Assembly: GCF_020035535.1 (NCBI RefSeq)
Contig: NZ_CP083350.1
Coordinates: forward strand, 2,056,501-2,120,500
Source: Ensifer adhaerens
GTDB taxonomy: Bacteria > Pseudomonadota > Alphaproteobacteria > Rhizobiales > Rhizobiaceae
Reading direction: 5' to 3'
Length of the DNA: 64,000 nucleotides
Position 1 is the first letter of the stretch, and each line of letters starts with the position of its first letter. Under the pieces are notes generated by a model. The model saw only the letters and a list, made by a program, of their open reading frames with translations. It was not told the DNA's origin and ran no database searches. Positions 1 through 8,000 of this stretch are shown one piece after another. The translations under genes and the position numbers were made by a program.

Positions 1-1512
1 TTCCAGCCTGTCTATTGGGTAATCCTTGATCCGGGTTAGGACGTCCGTGAGGTAGATTTCGGGATTGTGGCCATGCAGTTTGGCCGTTTCGATGATGGTC
101 AGGATATTGGCGATGCGCTCTCCGCCCTTGTCCGAGCCGGCGAAGAGCCAGTTCTTACGGCCAATCCCGAGGGGGCGCATCGCACGTTCGGCTATATTGT
201 TGTCGATTTCGACACGGCCGTCGTCGATGTAAACGCTCAATGCGTCCCATCGCGAGAGTGCGTATCGCATCGCTTCCGCCAGCTTCTGTTTCTGCGGCAA
301 CGTCGGAAGCGTATCCTCGATCCACACCTTCAAGTCCCTCAGGATGGGCCTGGCATGTTCCTGGCGCAGTGCGCGTCGCTCATCAGCCGGAATGCCGTGG
401 ATACGATCCTCGATATCGTAGAGCGCGCCGATGTGCGTCAGCGCCTCCCCGGCGATCGGTGATGGCTTGAGTTTGATCACGTCATGGAACTTGCGGCGCA
501 CATGCGCCATGCACGCGGCCTCGATGATCTGATTGCCGTAAAGCTTCTTATAGCCACCATAGCCATCCGCATGCATCACGCCGCTGAAGTCAGCGAGGTG
601 GTCTGCGGGATGTGCGCCCTTGCGGTCGGGGCTATAATAATAAGCAGTGGCTCTGGGAGTTGGATCTTGATAGCCACTGCCATCGAAGACATAGACCCAG
701 ACCCTACCGGTTTTTGTCTTTCCTCGCCCAGGATCGAGAACATCAACCGGGGTATCGTCCGTATGTATTCGATCGACCGCGGCGATATGGGCTCTGATCA
801 GCAAAATGAGGGGCGAAAGCAGAACGGACACACGGCCCATCCAGTCCGCCATCACGGACCGGGAGATGTCTATCCCCAGCCGGTCGTACATCTCGGATAG
901 ACGATAGAGCGGAATGTGGTCGTCGAATTTGGCGACCATGATATGGGCGAGCAAGCCCGGTCCGGGTTTGCCTCGCTCGATCGGCAAGGTCGGCATTTCG
1001 CCGGATACCGTCGTATCGCAGTCCTTGCAGATCATGCGCTTTTCGACGTGGCGGACAATCTTCACTGACGCCGGTACGTGCTCCATCACCTGGACCACCT
1101 TGTCCGCCGCCTTCAGGAAAGACCTGCCACCACAGGTCGGGCAACGGCAGGGGGCCGCATAGACCAGCTCTTCGGTTGCCAGGCCATCCGGCAGAGGTCT
1201 GCGCTTCGGCTTACCAGGTGCGTCATCCAACTCCGGCAAGGGGGCTTTCCCGGAGCGCATCTCGGCCTCCGCGCGAGAGGCCTCGATCTCCTCCAACATC
1301 AGCTCAAATTGCTCGATCTTCCGATCGATCTTTTCCGAAGAAGGGCCATGCTGCCGATGGCGGAGCAGTTCCAGTTGCGCGCGCAGAAGGCTGATAATGG
1401 AGTCGCGTTTGCCGACCTCCGCTTCTTGCTCGCTGAGTTTCGCCGCCTGTTCAGCGACGAGCACCCGCAAAGCAGCAAGCTCGTCCTGACTGTCCAGCGG
1501 CGTTGTTTTCAT
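1..1512 (-). CDS. tnpC: IS66 family transposase TnpC (3' end outside window)
   Basis: The DDE transposase of an IS66 element. From ATG at 1512 the frame stays open for 504 codons to the window edge. I translated residues 1-144, about 20 residues near 325-344 and the last 20, and found no frameshift there. An N-terminal Gln/Glu-rich leucine-zipper-like region (residues 10-75) is followed by a short zinc-finger-like Cys cluster (CRCPTCGG, near 118-125) and then the catalytic domain. The visible C-terminal part contains the conserved stretch ending in AERAMRPLGIGRKNWLFAGS. The family is usually 510-540 residues, so only a few residues are missing. It lies 72 bp downstream of tnpB. Confidence 0.93.
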   Translation of the reverse strand, partial: MKTTPLDSQDELAALRVLVAEQAAKLSEQEAEVGKRDSIISLLRAQLELLRHRQHGPSSEKIDRKIEQFELMLEEIEASRAEAEMRSGKAPLPELDDAPGKPKRRPLPDGLATEELVYAAPCRCPTCGGRSFLKAADKVVQVMEHVPASVKIVRHVEKRMICKDCDTTVSGEMPTLPIERGKPGPGLLAHIMVAKFDDHIPLYRLSEMYDRLGIDISRSVMADWMGRVSVLLSPLILLIRAHIAAVDRIHTDDTPVDVLDPGRGKTKTGRVWVYVFDGSGYQDPTPRATAYYYSPDRKGAHPADHLADFSGVMHADGYGGYKKLYGNQIIEAACMAHVRRKFHDVIKLKPSPIAGEALTHIGALYDIEDRIHGIPADERRALRQEHARPILRDLKVWIEDTLPTLPQKQKLAEAMRYALSRWDALSVYIDDGRVEIDNNIAERAMRPLGIGRKNWLFAGSDKGGERIANILTIIETAKLHGHNPEIYLTDVLTRIKDYPIDRLE

Positions 1513-1584
1513 GCCCAAAAACGTAGCCGATTTGCGCCTCAAGCGCTAGCATCTTTGCCTGGATTCCCTTGTAAAATAAGGTGT

Positions 1585-1932
1585 TTACCCCGTTCGGCCG
1601 GGAGCGGAAGTCCACGCCGGTCGACGCCAGTCGATCCCCTCGATAAGCATGGAAAGTTGGGCCTGTGTCAGGTGCGCCACGCCATCCTTCGCCGTCGGCC
1701 AAGGAAAATATCCGCGCTCCAGAACCTTGTAGAATAGGCAGAACCCCTGGCCATCCCACCATAAAAGCTTGATCCGATCCGCGCGCTTGCCGCGGAACCC
1801 GAAGATGGCGCCGGACCCTGGCGCTTCCTTTATGACGGTCTCGGCCAGCGCCGAGAGACCATCAATCCCACGACGCATGTCGGTCACCCCACAGGCCAAA
1901 TAGACCCGCACATTCCCCGATGGCCCGATCAT
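1585..1932 (-). CDS. tnpB: IS66 accessory protein TnpB (Orf2)
   Basis: 115 residues, the normal size for the IS66 Orf2/TnpB family. Typical family strings are visible: CGVTDMRRGIDGLSALAE near the N-terminus, GFRGKRADRIKLLWWDGQGF in the middle, and a Trp/Arg-rich C-terminal tail. The ATG overlaps the stop of tnpA (1929-1932), so translation is probably coupled. TnpB is needed for full IS66 transposition, but its biochemical role is not established. Confidence 0.93.
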   Translation of the reverse strand: MIGPSGNVRVYLACGVTDMRRGIDGLSALAETVIKEAPGSGAIFGFRGKRADRIKLLWWDGQGFCLFYKVLERGYFPWPTAKDGVAHLTQAQLSMLIEGIDWRRPAWTSAPGRTG

Positions 1933-2291
1933 GCTGCCTCCACACAGGCGATCAACGATGCCAGCGTCTTTCGCTCGATGTCTGCTGGAACTTTCAAACC
2001 CCGCCCGTTTCGGAGCGAGATCTCGATAAACACTGGCGTCGGCGAAGCTACAGGCGGCTGCCCGAGGCCTACTTCGTCGACGAGCTGTACCGGAAGAAAC
2101 GAGGTTGACGCCTCGAAGTGGCTAAGTGTCTGCCGCCATAAACGGATCTGAGCCGGATAGATGTCATGGCGACGAGCTACATCACCAATGCGGACGCCAG
2201 GCCGGTCGGCTTCTGCCAATATCTCCAGCTTAGCTTCTTTCGACCATCGCCGCCTACGCTCAACGCCGGAAATGATCTCCATGCGAGCCAT
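1929..2291 (-). CDS. tnpA: IS66 accessory protein TnpA (Orf1), helix-turn-helix
   Basis: 120 residues, starting at ATG 2291 (MARMEIISG). The N-terminal half carries the IS3/IS66-type helix-turn-helix (RRRRWSKEAKLEILAEA, then IGDVARRHDIYPAQIRLWRQ). The C-terminal half contains the VFIEISLRNGRGLKVPADI stretch shared by IS66 Orf1 proteins. The stop overlaps the start of tnpB. It is the first gene of the element, 80 bp inside the terminal repeat. Confidence 0.92.
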   Translation of the reverse strand: MARMEIISGVERRRRWSKEAKLEILAEADRPGVRIGDVARRHDIYPAQIRLWRQTLSHFEASTSFLPVQLVDEVGLGQPPVASPTPVFIEISLRNGRGLKVPADIERKTLASLIACVEAA

Positions 2292-2376
2292 GCCAACCTC
2301 TCAGATCTGGAATTAGTGTCAGCACTAATGCTGGTTCTAATGCCAGAACATCGCCTAACTGGCTCGTTCAGCAAAA

Positions 2377-2396
2377 TCCGCTCACCGGACGCTTAC
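2377..2396 (-). repeat. terminal inverted repeat of the IS66 element
   Basis: Read on the minus strand from 2396 the sequence starts GTAAGCGTCCGGTGAGCGGA, which fits the IS66 end consensus GTAAGCG. The partner repeat is outside the window. Confidence 0.85.
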
Positions 2397-2556
2397 GGTG
2401 AAGGTTTCTGCGATTCCGGTACGGTCGGGCAGAATAGACATGCCAGGGCATGCTTCGATCGATTCACGATCACCGTTGAGACTGCTCTAACCCCGTGCAT
2501 GAGATCACAGTGGATTCAGCCGACCCGAACTTTAGAGGTGCCTTCCGTGGTACCCC

Positions 2557-3750
2557 TTATGCCTCAAATACGATTGCTTGTTGCTCGATCTTACTCTCGT
2601 CAATTGCCATCGCTAGACCTGGACGGTCTGGAATAGTGATCACTCCCTCCACAACGTCGAGCGGATCGACCAGGAAGTGCTGATGCACAGCATTCCATTT
2701 CACCAGATATTCTTGATAGGGCGTATGGATCGGTGACTGAACGGCTGAGAAATGCGCTGTCACGAAGCTGGAGTGGCCGTGGGGAATCGTGATGATGTCA
2801 TGAGCCGTCGCATAGGCCGCAATCTTCAGCGTTTCCGTCAGGCCGCCGCACCAGTAAATATCCGGCTGAATGATTTCGAGAGCTCCCAGATCAATAAAGG
2901 TCTTGAAGCCCCAGCGTGTATATTCGTGCTCGGCCCCGGCGAGGGGAATACGGATTCTATCGCCCAGCTTCTTGTAGCTGTCGAGGCGATCCGGCATGAC
3001 GCATTCTTCCAACCAGCGCGGCTTGTATTGGGCAATACGATCAGCGAGTTCCGTTACATAGCCGACGTCCATGGCCTGCCAGCAATCGAACATCAGGTCG
3101 TAGTCGTCCCCGGTAGCCTCGCGCAGCGTGCGAACGAGATCGACGTTCTTCTTCATGCCCTCGTGGCCGCTCATCGGGCCGTGACGGAAGAACCACTTCT
3201 GGGCGCGATAGCCCTTTTCCTTGAACTCAACCGCCCGCGAATGAACTTTGGCCAAATCCTCGGTGTCGAAACCAAGCATCGACGCATAGGCCGGAATTGC
3301 GGTTTGGGTCGGGCCGCCCAACAATCGATAGACCGGTTGCTGAAGCCATTTGCCCCGTAGGTCCCAAAGCGCGCAATCTACCGCGCTGATCGCAAGCATT
3401 GCGTCTCCTTGACGTCCGTGCACCATGGCGCGGTGCATCTGGTCCCAAAGTTTTTCGCCCGCTATGGCGTCTTGGCCGAGCAGCAGGCGGCGCAGGTGCT
3501 TGGCGATGATGAAAGCAACTGTTTCCGGAATAGGACCCGCGAGACCAGTTACGCCTTCGTCCGTATGAATTTCGACGAAGTGAGTGACGATTTTGAAGCC
3601 GTCTTCCGTTTGTTCGCCACCTTCGAAATCATCGCGATTCCGATATTCAGGATAGACGTCCAGTGGCCGGACAAGCCGTGCTTCCCACAGATTGCCTTGA
3701 GTAGGAAGCGTGCCCCGTAGTTGGCGGAGGCGGACCTCGGTAATGCGCAT
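2557..3750 (-). CDS. L-rhamnonate dehydratase-like enolase-superfamily enzyme
   Basis: A 397-residue member of the mandelate racemase / muconate lactonising enzyme group. The barrel shows the expected Mg ligands: Asp in LMFDCWQ (about residue 223), Glu in RWLEEC (about 249) and Glu in LAGAEHEY (about 275). It also has the QPDIYWCGG stretch and the catalytic His in IPHGHSS. The AQKWFFRHGP and DCWQAMDVGYV blocks resemble L-rhamnonate dehydratase (RhmD), which dehydrates L-rhamnonate to 2-keto-3-deoxy-L-rhamnonate. Related aldonate dehydratases share these blocks, so the exact sugar acid is uncertain. It lies downstream of an MFS transporter on the same strand and near a LacI regulator, which fits inducible sugar-acid catabolism. 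No aldolase or dehydrogenase for the next step is present here. Confidence 0.8.
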   Translation of the reverse strand: MRITEVRLRQLRGTLPTQGNLWEARLVRPLDVYPEYRNRDDFEGGEQTEDGFKIVTHFVEIHTDEGVTGLAGPIPETVAFIIAKHLRRLLLGQDAIAGEKLWDQMHRAMVHGRQGDAMLAISAVDCALWDLRGKWLQQPVYRLLGGPTQTAIPAYASMLGFDTEDLAKVHSRAVEFKEKGYRAQKWFFRHGPMSGHEGMKKNVDLVRTLREATGDDYDLMFDCWQAMDVGYVTELADRIAQYKPRWLEECVMPDRLDSYKKLGDRIRIPLAGAEHEYTRWGFKTFIDLGALEIIQPDIYWCGGLTETLKIAAYATAHDIITIPHGHSSFVTAHFSAVQSPIHTPYQEYLVKWNAVHQHFLVDPLDVVEGVITIPDRPGLAMAIDESKIEQQAIVFEA

Positions 3751-3824
3751 AATATTGGAGCCTTTAAAACGTGGTTCCGAAAGAGGTTGGTGTTTTTCGG
3801 ATGAGGCGTGTTGTCGGGCGAAGG

Positions 3825-3850
3825 AGTAGAGCGCGTGCGCGCGCTCTACT
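3825..3850 (-). terminator. intercistronic hairpin between MFS transporter and dehydratase genes
   Basis: A perfect 11-bp inverted repeat (AGTAGAGCGCG / CGCGCTCTACT) with a 4-base loop in the 113-bp gap between two minus-strand genes. There is no T-run, so it may stabilise the upstream message or attenuate rather than fully terminate. Confidence 0.55.
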
Positions 3851-3863
3851 GCGTGATCTTTGC

Positions 3864-5165
3864 TTATTGAGCACTCTCCGCGACCGCTAGCTTACGACCG
3901 TAGAGCGATACGATTATCGTGAGGATAAAAATCGACAAGGTCGCCATGAGTGACAGCCAATAGAGCCCGCCGTTATAGTTTCCGGTCTTGTCGCGGATGA
4001 TGCCGATTACCCAGGGATTGATGACGCTGGAAAGGTTTCCAAGTGAGTTGATGAAGGCGATGCCACCCGCAGCGGTCGCGCCGCTGAGAATGGACGTCGG
4101 CAAGCCCCAAAAGACGGGCATCGCCCCAAAAACGCCGAATGCCGCGATGCAGAGTGCTAGGAGCTTGAGAGTTGGGTCACTAGTTGATGCCGAGGCAATC
4201 AGCCCGATGATCGAAATGCCGAGAGCTACATAATTGGCGATGGCACGACGGTCCGGAAGATCGGCGAGGCGACCCAGCAGCAGCATTCCCGCAGCGCCGA
4301 AGGCATAAGGTATAGCAGCGAGAAACCCTGTCTCGATCTGACCGAAGCCAAATTCCTTCAGGATCTGGGGCAGGAATGTGCTTACGGCGCCATTAAGATT
4401 GGTGAGGCCATAATACATCAGGCAGAAAAGCAAAACTGGTAACGTGAACAAGGCTTTCAGCGGGCGCCGACTGCCAAGTTGAAGCGCTTCCCTTTCGTGT
4501 CGTTCCGCGTCGAGGCGGGCGACAAGCCACTTGCGTTCCGTTTCAGTTAGAAAACCAGCATCGTTCGGCTTGCTCGGAAGGAGGAAAGGAATGAAAAAGG
4601 CTAGAATGATGGCTGGGATACCTTCGACAATATACATCCATTGCCAGCCGTGCATTCCCATCAGTCCGTCGAGTTGAAGCAGGAGCGTGGATAGCGGGGT
4701 GCCGACTACAAGAGCGATCGGGATTCCCGTCATAAACGCGCTGATTATGCGCCCGCGATAGGCAGCAGGGAACCAAAGGGTGAGATAGAATACCACACCG
4801 GGGAAAAAGCCCGCTTCGGCAGCGCCGAGTAAAGCGCGCAGTACGTAGAGGCTGGTATCATTCCACACCAGCGCGTGTGCGACTGAGATCAAGCCCCAGG
4901 TCAGCATGATACGCGCAATCCACCACCTGGCCCCTAACCGCTCCAGAGCGAGGTTTGAAGGAAGTTCGAGCAATACATACGGAATGAAGAAAACGCCGGC
5001 CGCAAAGCCAAAGGCTGTAGCACTCAGGCCGAGGTCCTGGTTCATGGTCAGCGCGGCAACGCCTATGTTCGCGCGATCGACAATGGCGATAAAATACGAA
5101 AATATGAGAACTGGCAGGAGACGCCAGGTGAGCTTCCTTACAATTTGCTTTTCCGAGACAGTCAT
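3864..5165 (-). CDS. MFS transporter, anion:cation symporter (ACS) type
   Basis: A 12-helix major facilitator protein of the ACS/phthalate-tartrate permease kind. It has the opening pattern LTWRLLPVLIFSYFIAIVDR, the VLRALLGAAEAGFFPGVVFY signature in helix 4 and a large cytoplasmic loop around residues 190-225. The frame is open further upstream to 5261, but ATG at 5165 is preceded by a strong GGGAGGAA ribosome site, so I place the start there (433 residues). Members import organic acids such as aldonates, glucarate or tartrate with protons. The adjoining dehydratase suggests a sugar acid such as rhamnonate as substrate. Its promoter region holds the two LacI-type operators, implying control by the divergent regulator. 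Confidence 0.9.
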   Translation of the reverse strand: MTVSEKQIVRKLTWRLLPVLIFSYFIAIVDRANIGVAALTMNQDLGLSATAFGFAAGVFFIPYVLLELPSNLALERLGARWWIARIMLTWGLISVAHALVWNDTSLYVLRALLGAAEAGFFPGVVFYLTLWFPAAYRGRIISAFMTGIPIALVVGTPLSTLLLQLDGLMGMHGWQWMYIVEGIPAIILAFFIPFLLPSKPNDAGFLTETERKWLVARLDAERHEREALQLGSRRPLKALFTLPVLLFCLMYYGLTNLNGAVSTFLPQILKEFGFGQIETGFLAAIPYAFGAAGMLLLGRLADLPDRRAIANYVALGISIIGLIASASTSDPTLKLLALCIAAFGVFGAMPVFWGLPTSILSGATAAGGIAFINSLGNLSSVINPWVIGIIRDKTGNYNGGLYWLSLMATLSIFILTIIVSLYGRKLAVAESAQ

Positions 5166-5234
5166 TTTTCCTCCCTGACTCGTCACTGAGTGTAATCCCA
5201 ACCGTGATGGTTCGGTGTTGTTTTGAATCTCTAT

Positions 5235-5246
5235 GGAAACGTTTCC
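5235..5246. promoter_or_regulatory. LacI-family operator, MFS-proximal copy
   Basis: The perfect 12-bp palindrome GGAAACGTTTCC, with the CG centre typical of LacI/GalR operators. It lies 70 bp upstream of the MFS start codon. An identical copy occurs at 5368-5379, with centres 133 bp apart. Confidence 0.8.
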
Positions 5247-5367
5247 GGAACTTTTGCTCAAAAGTGTCTCTTTGTGCGGCCCTACGATATTGAGTGGTAC
5301 TTCGTTTAATACGCGCCCAAAACGATAGCGTGACCCGACTCGGGGCCGAATGCGTCGGTACCAATCC

Positions 5368-5379
5368 GGAAACGTTTCC
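5368..5379. promoter_or_regulatory. LacI-family operator, regulator-proximal copy
   Basis: The second identical GGAAACGTTTCC palindrome, 62 bp upstream of the lacI-type gene. Two sites between divergent genes fit a tetrameric or looping repressor that also controls its own gene. Confidence 0.8.
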
Positions 5380-5440
5380 GCCGATTGCCATGAGGGAATG
5401 GCTGTGTCAATAGCTGCTCCATGAGCAGAGGCGGTGGAAA

Positions 5441-6469
5441 GTGAAGAAATCGGGTAAAGTCGGGATTAGGGATCTCGCCGCACATATGGGCTTGGCGGTC
5501 AGCACTGTTTCCCGCGCCATGAACGGCACGCGCGACGTGAATGAAGAGACCCGCAAACGAATTCTGCTAGAGGCCGAGCGATTAGGATATCAGCCAAACC
5601 AATCGGGCCGGAGCCTTCGAAGCGGTACAACGAATGTCATCGCGATGACGATCCGCACCGACACGGGTCGTACCGCGTCGGGGGAAACATTTTTCATGGC
5701 CCTAAGTGACGGCCTGCAAAGCGTGCTGGCTCGAGCTGGCTATGATCTGGCTCTTTTACCGTGTGCATCTGATCAGGATGAGAACGAGTTCCTCTACCGC
5801 GCCGTTGACCGCAAGTTCGCCGACGCGTTTATCATTACGAATGTGCAGCGCTTTGACCAGCGCATCGATTATCTTCGCCGTGTCGACATGCCCTTCGTCG
5901 TTCTCGGCAGAAGTGATATCAGGAGCGACTACGCCGCGCTCGATTTAGATTTTTCTGGGGTAGCGAAGCAGGCCGTACGACGGCTGATCGAACAAGGGCG
6001 CAAGCTTATAGTATTGGGACTGACAGCTCAGGAAACCAACAACAACTACCTGTTCCTCAGCGGCTATCAGGAGGCCTTGAGGGAGGCTGGCCTGCCTTTT
6101 GACGACAAACTGGTGCTTCGTCTTTATGATCGCATTTCGGGCGGATCCGAACTCGGTGGCGCAATTCTGGACATGCCTGAAAGGCCAACTGGAGCCCTCC
6201 TTATTCAGGAGACTATGGCAATGGGCCTCTATCAACGCCTCTACAAGGCCGGATTGGAGCCCGGGAAAGATTTAGCGGTGATCGGGTTCCGGGAGAATCC
6301 GGTCTGCCGCTATCTGTCCCCGTCGCTAACTTGTTTCCACGTCGACATCAAAAAATATGGCGAGAGGCTCGGAGAAATGGTGCTGGGGGAAATTAAACGC
6401 GAAACCTTGAATGCTGAGAAATTGCAGGAAGTCTGGCCGATGGATTTGATCCCTGGCAACAGCGGTTGA
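5441..6469 (+). CDS. LacI family transcriptional regulator
   Basis: 342 residues. The N-terminal helix-turn-helix and hinge helix are clear (IRDLAAHMGLAVSTVSRAMNG at residues 9-29; the hinge LGYQPNQSGRSLRSG follows). The rest is a periplasmic-binding-protein-like effector domain beginning near TNVIAMTI. It is divergent from the MFS gene, and two GGAAACGTTTCC sites lie in the shared 275-bp gap. It most likely represses the transporter and dehydratase until the sugar acid or a derivative binds. Confidence 0.92.
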   Translation: MKKSGKVGIRDLAAHMGLAVSTVSRAMNGTRDVNEETRKRILLEAERLGYQPNQSGRSLRSGTTNVIAMTIRTDTGRTASGETFFMALSDGLQSVLARAGYDLALLPCASDQDENEFLYRAVDRKFADAFIITNVQRFDQRIDYLRRVDMPFVVLGRSDIRSDYAALDLDFSGVAKQAVRRLIEQGRKLIVLGLTAQETNNNYLFLSGYQEALREAGLPFDDKLVLRLYDRISGGSELGGAILDMPERPTGALLIQETMAMGLYQRLYKAGLEPGKDLAVIGFRENPVCRYLSPSLTCFHVDIKKYGERLGEMVLGEIKRETLNAEKLQEVWPMDLIPGNSG

Positions 6470-6671
6470 AAGTATAGAACGCAGTCGTGCTCACGTGATA
6501 TCAGCCCTGAGCTCAAATTGAAACCAGGTAACACGAGCCGCTAGGGTGAACTAACCTGCGATAGATTGGCAAGCGGAAGGGGACAAATAGGACTGGCGCC
6601 CCGCAAATCGTGGGATGCATCGTTCGGACCTCCCGGAAACAGCCCTTATCGCGTAGAAAACGCGAAAAATC

Positions 6672-6729
6672 ACGCTACTTCACTAACCAACCTGCCTAGA
6701 CTTTAGGCGGCTTTGTTAGTGGAGTAGCG
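6672..6729. repeat. hairpin H1 of a three-member family
   Basis: CGCTACTTCACTAAC pairs with GTTAGTGGAGTAGCG (one G-T pair). A nested inner stem GCCTA/TAGGC lies around 6694-6708. The same outer stem ends occur in the hairpins at 7351-7407 and 17035-17091. Confidence 0.75.
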
Positions 6730-7105
6730 TTGCCGCGTAGGGAGCTACAAAAGTAGGTCGTTCGAGTGCTGACGTGTGAACGCGTCTGCCGACCAGATGC
6801 GCGCGTCCTGAAAGGTCGAATCGCTGAACGGAACCGCGATCCGCGTTCGGCGGAGATCGGCCTTGATGCTGCGCGAGGGTGAGATCGCTAATGGCGACCG
6901 CCGCGGCGGCTGCAATCAAGCTTTGACTCCTCGCCATGTTCGAAATTGCAGCAGCGCCATTGTGTACCAGATTAGTCGCTCTCGCCGAATAATAGTCCGA
7001 CGTGTTCGGAGGGGCAGAACAATGGAGCATGCGGCGCGCCGCCAGCTTAAATAAATCAAACACTTGCGGTAAGTCTGGGCGGAGGAGCAGGCTCGCGATG
7101 GGGCG

Positions 7106-7161
7106 TTCGATTTTTCGAATTCTCGGTTCGAGATTTCGAACGCCTGGTTCGACTCGCTGGT
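7106..7161. repeat. 21-bp phased dyad array, copy A
   Basis: TTCGA-N4-TCGAA units begin at 7106 and 7127, and a third left half-site (TTCGA) at 7148. The period is exactly 21 bp: a 14-bp dyad plus a 7-bp spacer ending GG. Two helical turns per unit puts every site on the same face of the DNA, as in iterons or cooperative regulator arrays. Confidence 0.75.
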
Positions 7162-7350
7162 AACCTGCAAAAGTCTCGCCTGCAATCATGAGTGGCCGAA
7201 AAATTCGCTGACGTTCGAGATCGTGAATGGAGACGTCTCGAAAATTCGAGAAGTAGAACAATAATTCGGACGTTCGGAACAAATTTCGACATTGTTCGGC
7301 CTATCGGAACAATATTTCGGCGCTCAAAAGCGAAATTCCCTACGCTGGAA

Positions 7351-7407
7351 CGCTACTTCACTAAGGAACATCCCTAATGGTGAGGGAGCTTGCGTAGTGA
7401 AGTAGCG
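7351..7407. repeat. hairpin H2 of a three-member family
   Basis: CGCTACTTCACTA pairs perfectly with TAGTGAAGTAGCG. Inside is a second stem TCCCT/AGGGA around an AATGGTG loop. Compared with H3 the stem bases differ on both sides in matching ways (covariation). Confidence 0.8.
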
Positions 7408-7673
7408 TGGATTTTGGACAAATGCGGAATAGCTAAATAAGTAGTGTGCAAACTTTAGGGGGGTGTGCGGATTCTTAGTGAACTAAAAATTTTGCGAACT
7501 GGTTTAGCCAGTAAACTCAATGCCGTACGGCCCGTTCGAACTTCCCGAATATATAGAATCTTTACGACGTCTCTCAGCGAGACCGACAGGGCAGAAGCCT
7601 CGCCCTATCCCGCTCCGAGACGGGAAGGGCCACCCGCTTTGCGTCAAGGTGGCAACCGGTTTTATCTAGCGGC

Positions 7674-7705
7674 TTGACGCGAATATATTTGTTCTCTAAA
7701 TGTTC
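7674..7705 (+). promoter_or_regulatory. SOS-type promoter with LexA box
   Basis: GTTCTCTAAATGTTC (7691-7705) fits the alphaproteobacterial LexA box GTTC-N7-GTTC exactly. A TTGACG -35-like hexamer lies at 7674-7679, and 17 bp later a weak -10-like TAAATG (7697-7702) falls inside the box. LexA binding would therefore cover the promoter. The first genes downstream are the small frame at 7806 and the AAA+/M41 protease at 7997. Confidence 0.65.
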
Positions 7706-7805
7706 TTTTATGAGCAATGACCGCGCCCTCATCGTCCGAATAGGTTGATCGACCTGGGATCGTTCCCGGTAACGCTTCAACATTCTATTCTTCGGAGGAC
7801 AGGTC

Positions 7806-8000
7806 ATGACGGCCTCATCGGCTCGCGCCGCAGGCAATCCTGCTTGCGAATTCCTCAGGTCATACACATCCGGTTTCCCTCGCCTTCCGCCCCGATGGTT
7901 CGATCGCGCCGTCCATTGGCCGCAGCCGTCCTTGGTATTTGCACGCTCTCACGGGTCGCACACGGTGGCTCGCCGCGCTTCCGTAGGAGAGCGGCCATGA
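7806..8000 (+). CDS. small leader ORF translationally coupled to the AAA+ protease
   Basis: A 64-codon frame with a good GGAGGA ribosome site 7 bases before ATG 7806. Its TGA stop overlaps the ATG of the next gene (ATGA at 7997-8000). The peptide (MTASSARAAGNPACEF...) is Arg/Pro/Ser-rich and I do not recognise it. It could be a coupling leader peptide or the remnant of another SOS gene that once followed the LexA-type promoter. Coding status is uncertain. Confidence 0.35.
   Translation: MTASSARAAGNPACEFLRSYTSGFPRLPPRWFDRAVHWPQPSLVFARSHGSHTVARRASVGERP

Larger units (their letters stand above)
1..2396 (-). mobile_element. IS66-family insertion sequence (partial, left part outside window)
   Basis: Three genes in the order tnpA-tnpB-tnpC read on the minus strand, which is the standard IS66 layout. 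The outer end is marked by a terminal repeat beginning GTAAGCG (minus strand, first base 2396), the typical IS66 tip. The other end lies beyond position 1, so the target duplication (normally 8 bp) cannot be confirmed; the flanking 8 bases would be 2397-2404. All three reading frames appear intact as far as visible, so the copy may be active. Confidence 0.93.
7106..7561 (+). repeat. long degenerate direct repeat, copy A
   Basis: Ordered landmarks are shared with 16768-17247: the TTCGA dyad array, a run of TTCG half sites ending near an ATTGTTCG string, AATTCCCTAC, the CGCTACTTC hairpin, an A+T-rich segment with TGCGGA-TTCTTAG and CTAAAAATT, and finally GAATATATAGAATCT. Both copies point the same way. 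Confidence 0.65.
6470..7673. other. 1.2-kb non-coding region with hairpins and phased repeats
   Basis: No convincing gene in either strand: the open frames are short, lack ribosome sites and resemble nothing known. The stretch contains a hairpin (6672-6729), a 21-bp-phased TTCGA dyad array (7106-7161), many further TTCG half sites to about 7320 and a second hairpin (7351-7407). From 7106 to 7561 it resembles 16768-17247. Confidence 0.7.

Noticed and set aside
743..1144. Open frame of 133 codons on the minus strand
   Set aside because: A shifted-frame shadow of the IS66 tnpC gene, whose own frame is open throughout.
7106..7320. Possible CRISPR array from the regular repeats
   Set aside because: The units are 14-bp dyads with conserved 7-bp spacers. 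CRISPR arrays have longer repeats and unique ~30-bp spacers, and no cas gene is present.
6672..7407. Possible integron attC sites
   Set aside because: The hairpins lack the GTTRRRY/RYYYAAC ends and no integrase or gene-cassette layout is present.
7574..7867. 97-codon minus-strand frame over the SOS promoter
   Set aside because: No ribosome site; it runs across the LexA box and the start of the leader ORF, and the translation is unrecognisable.
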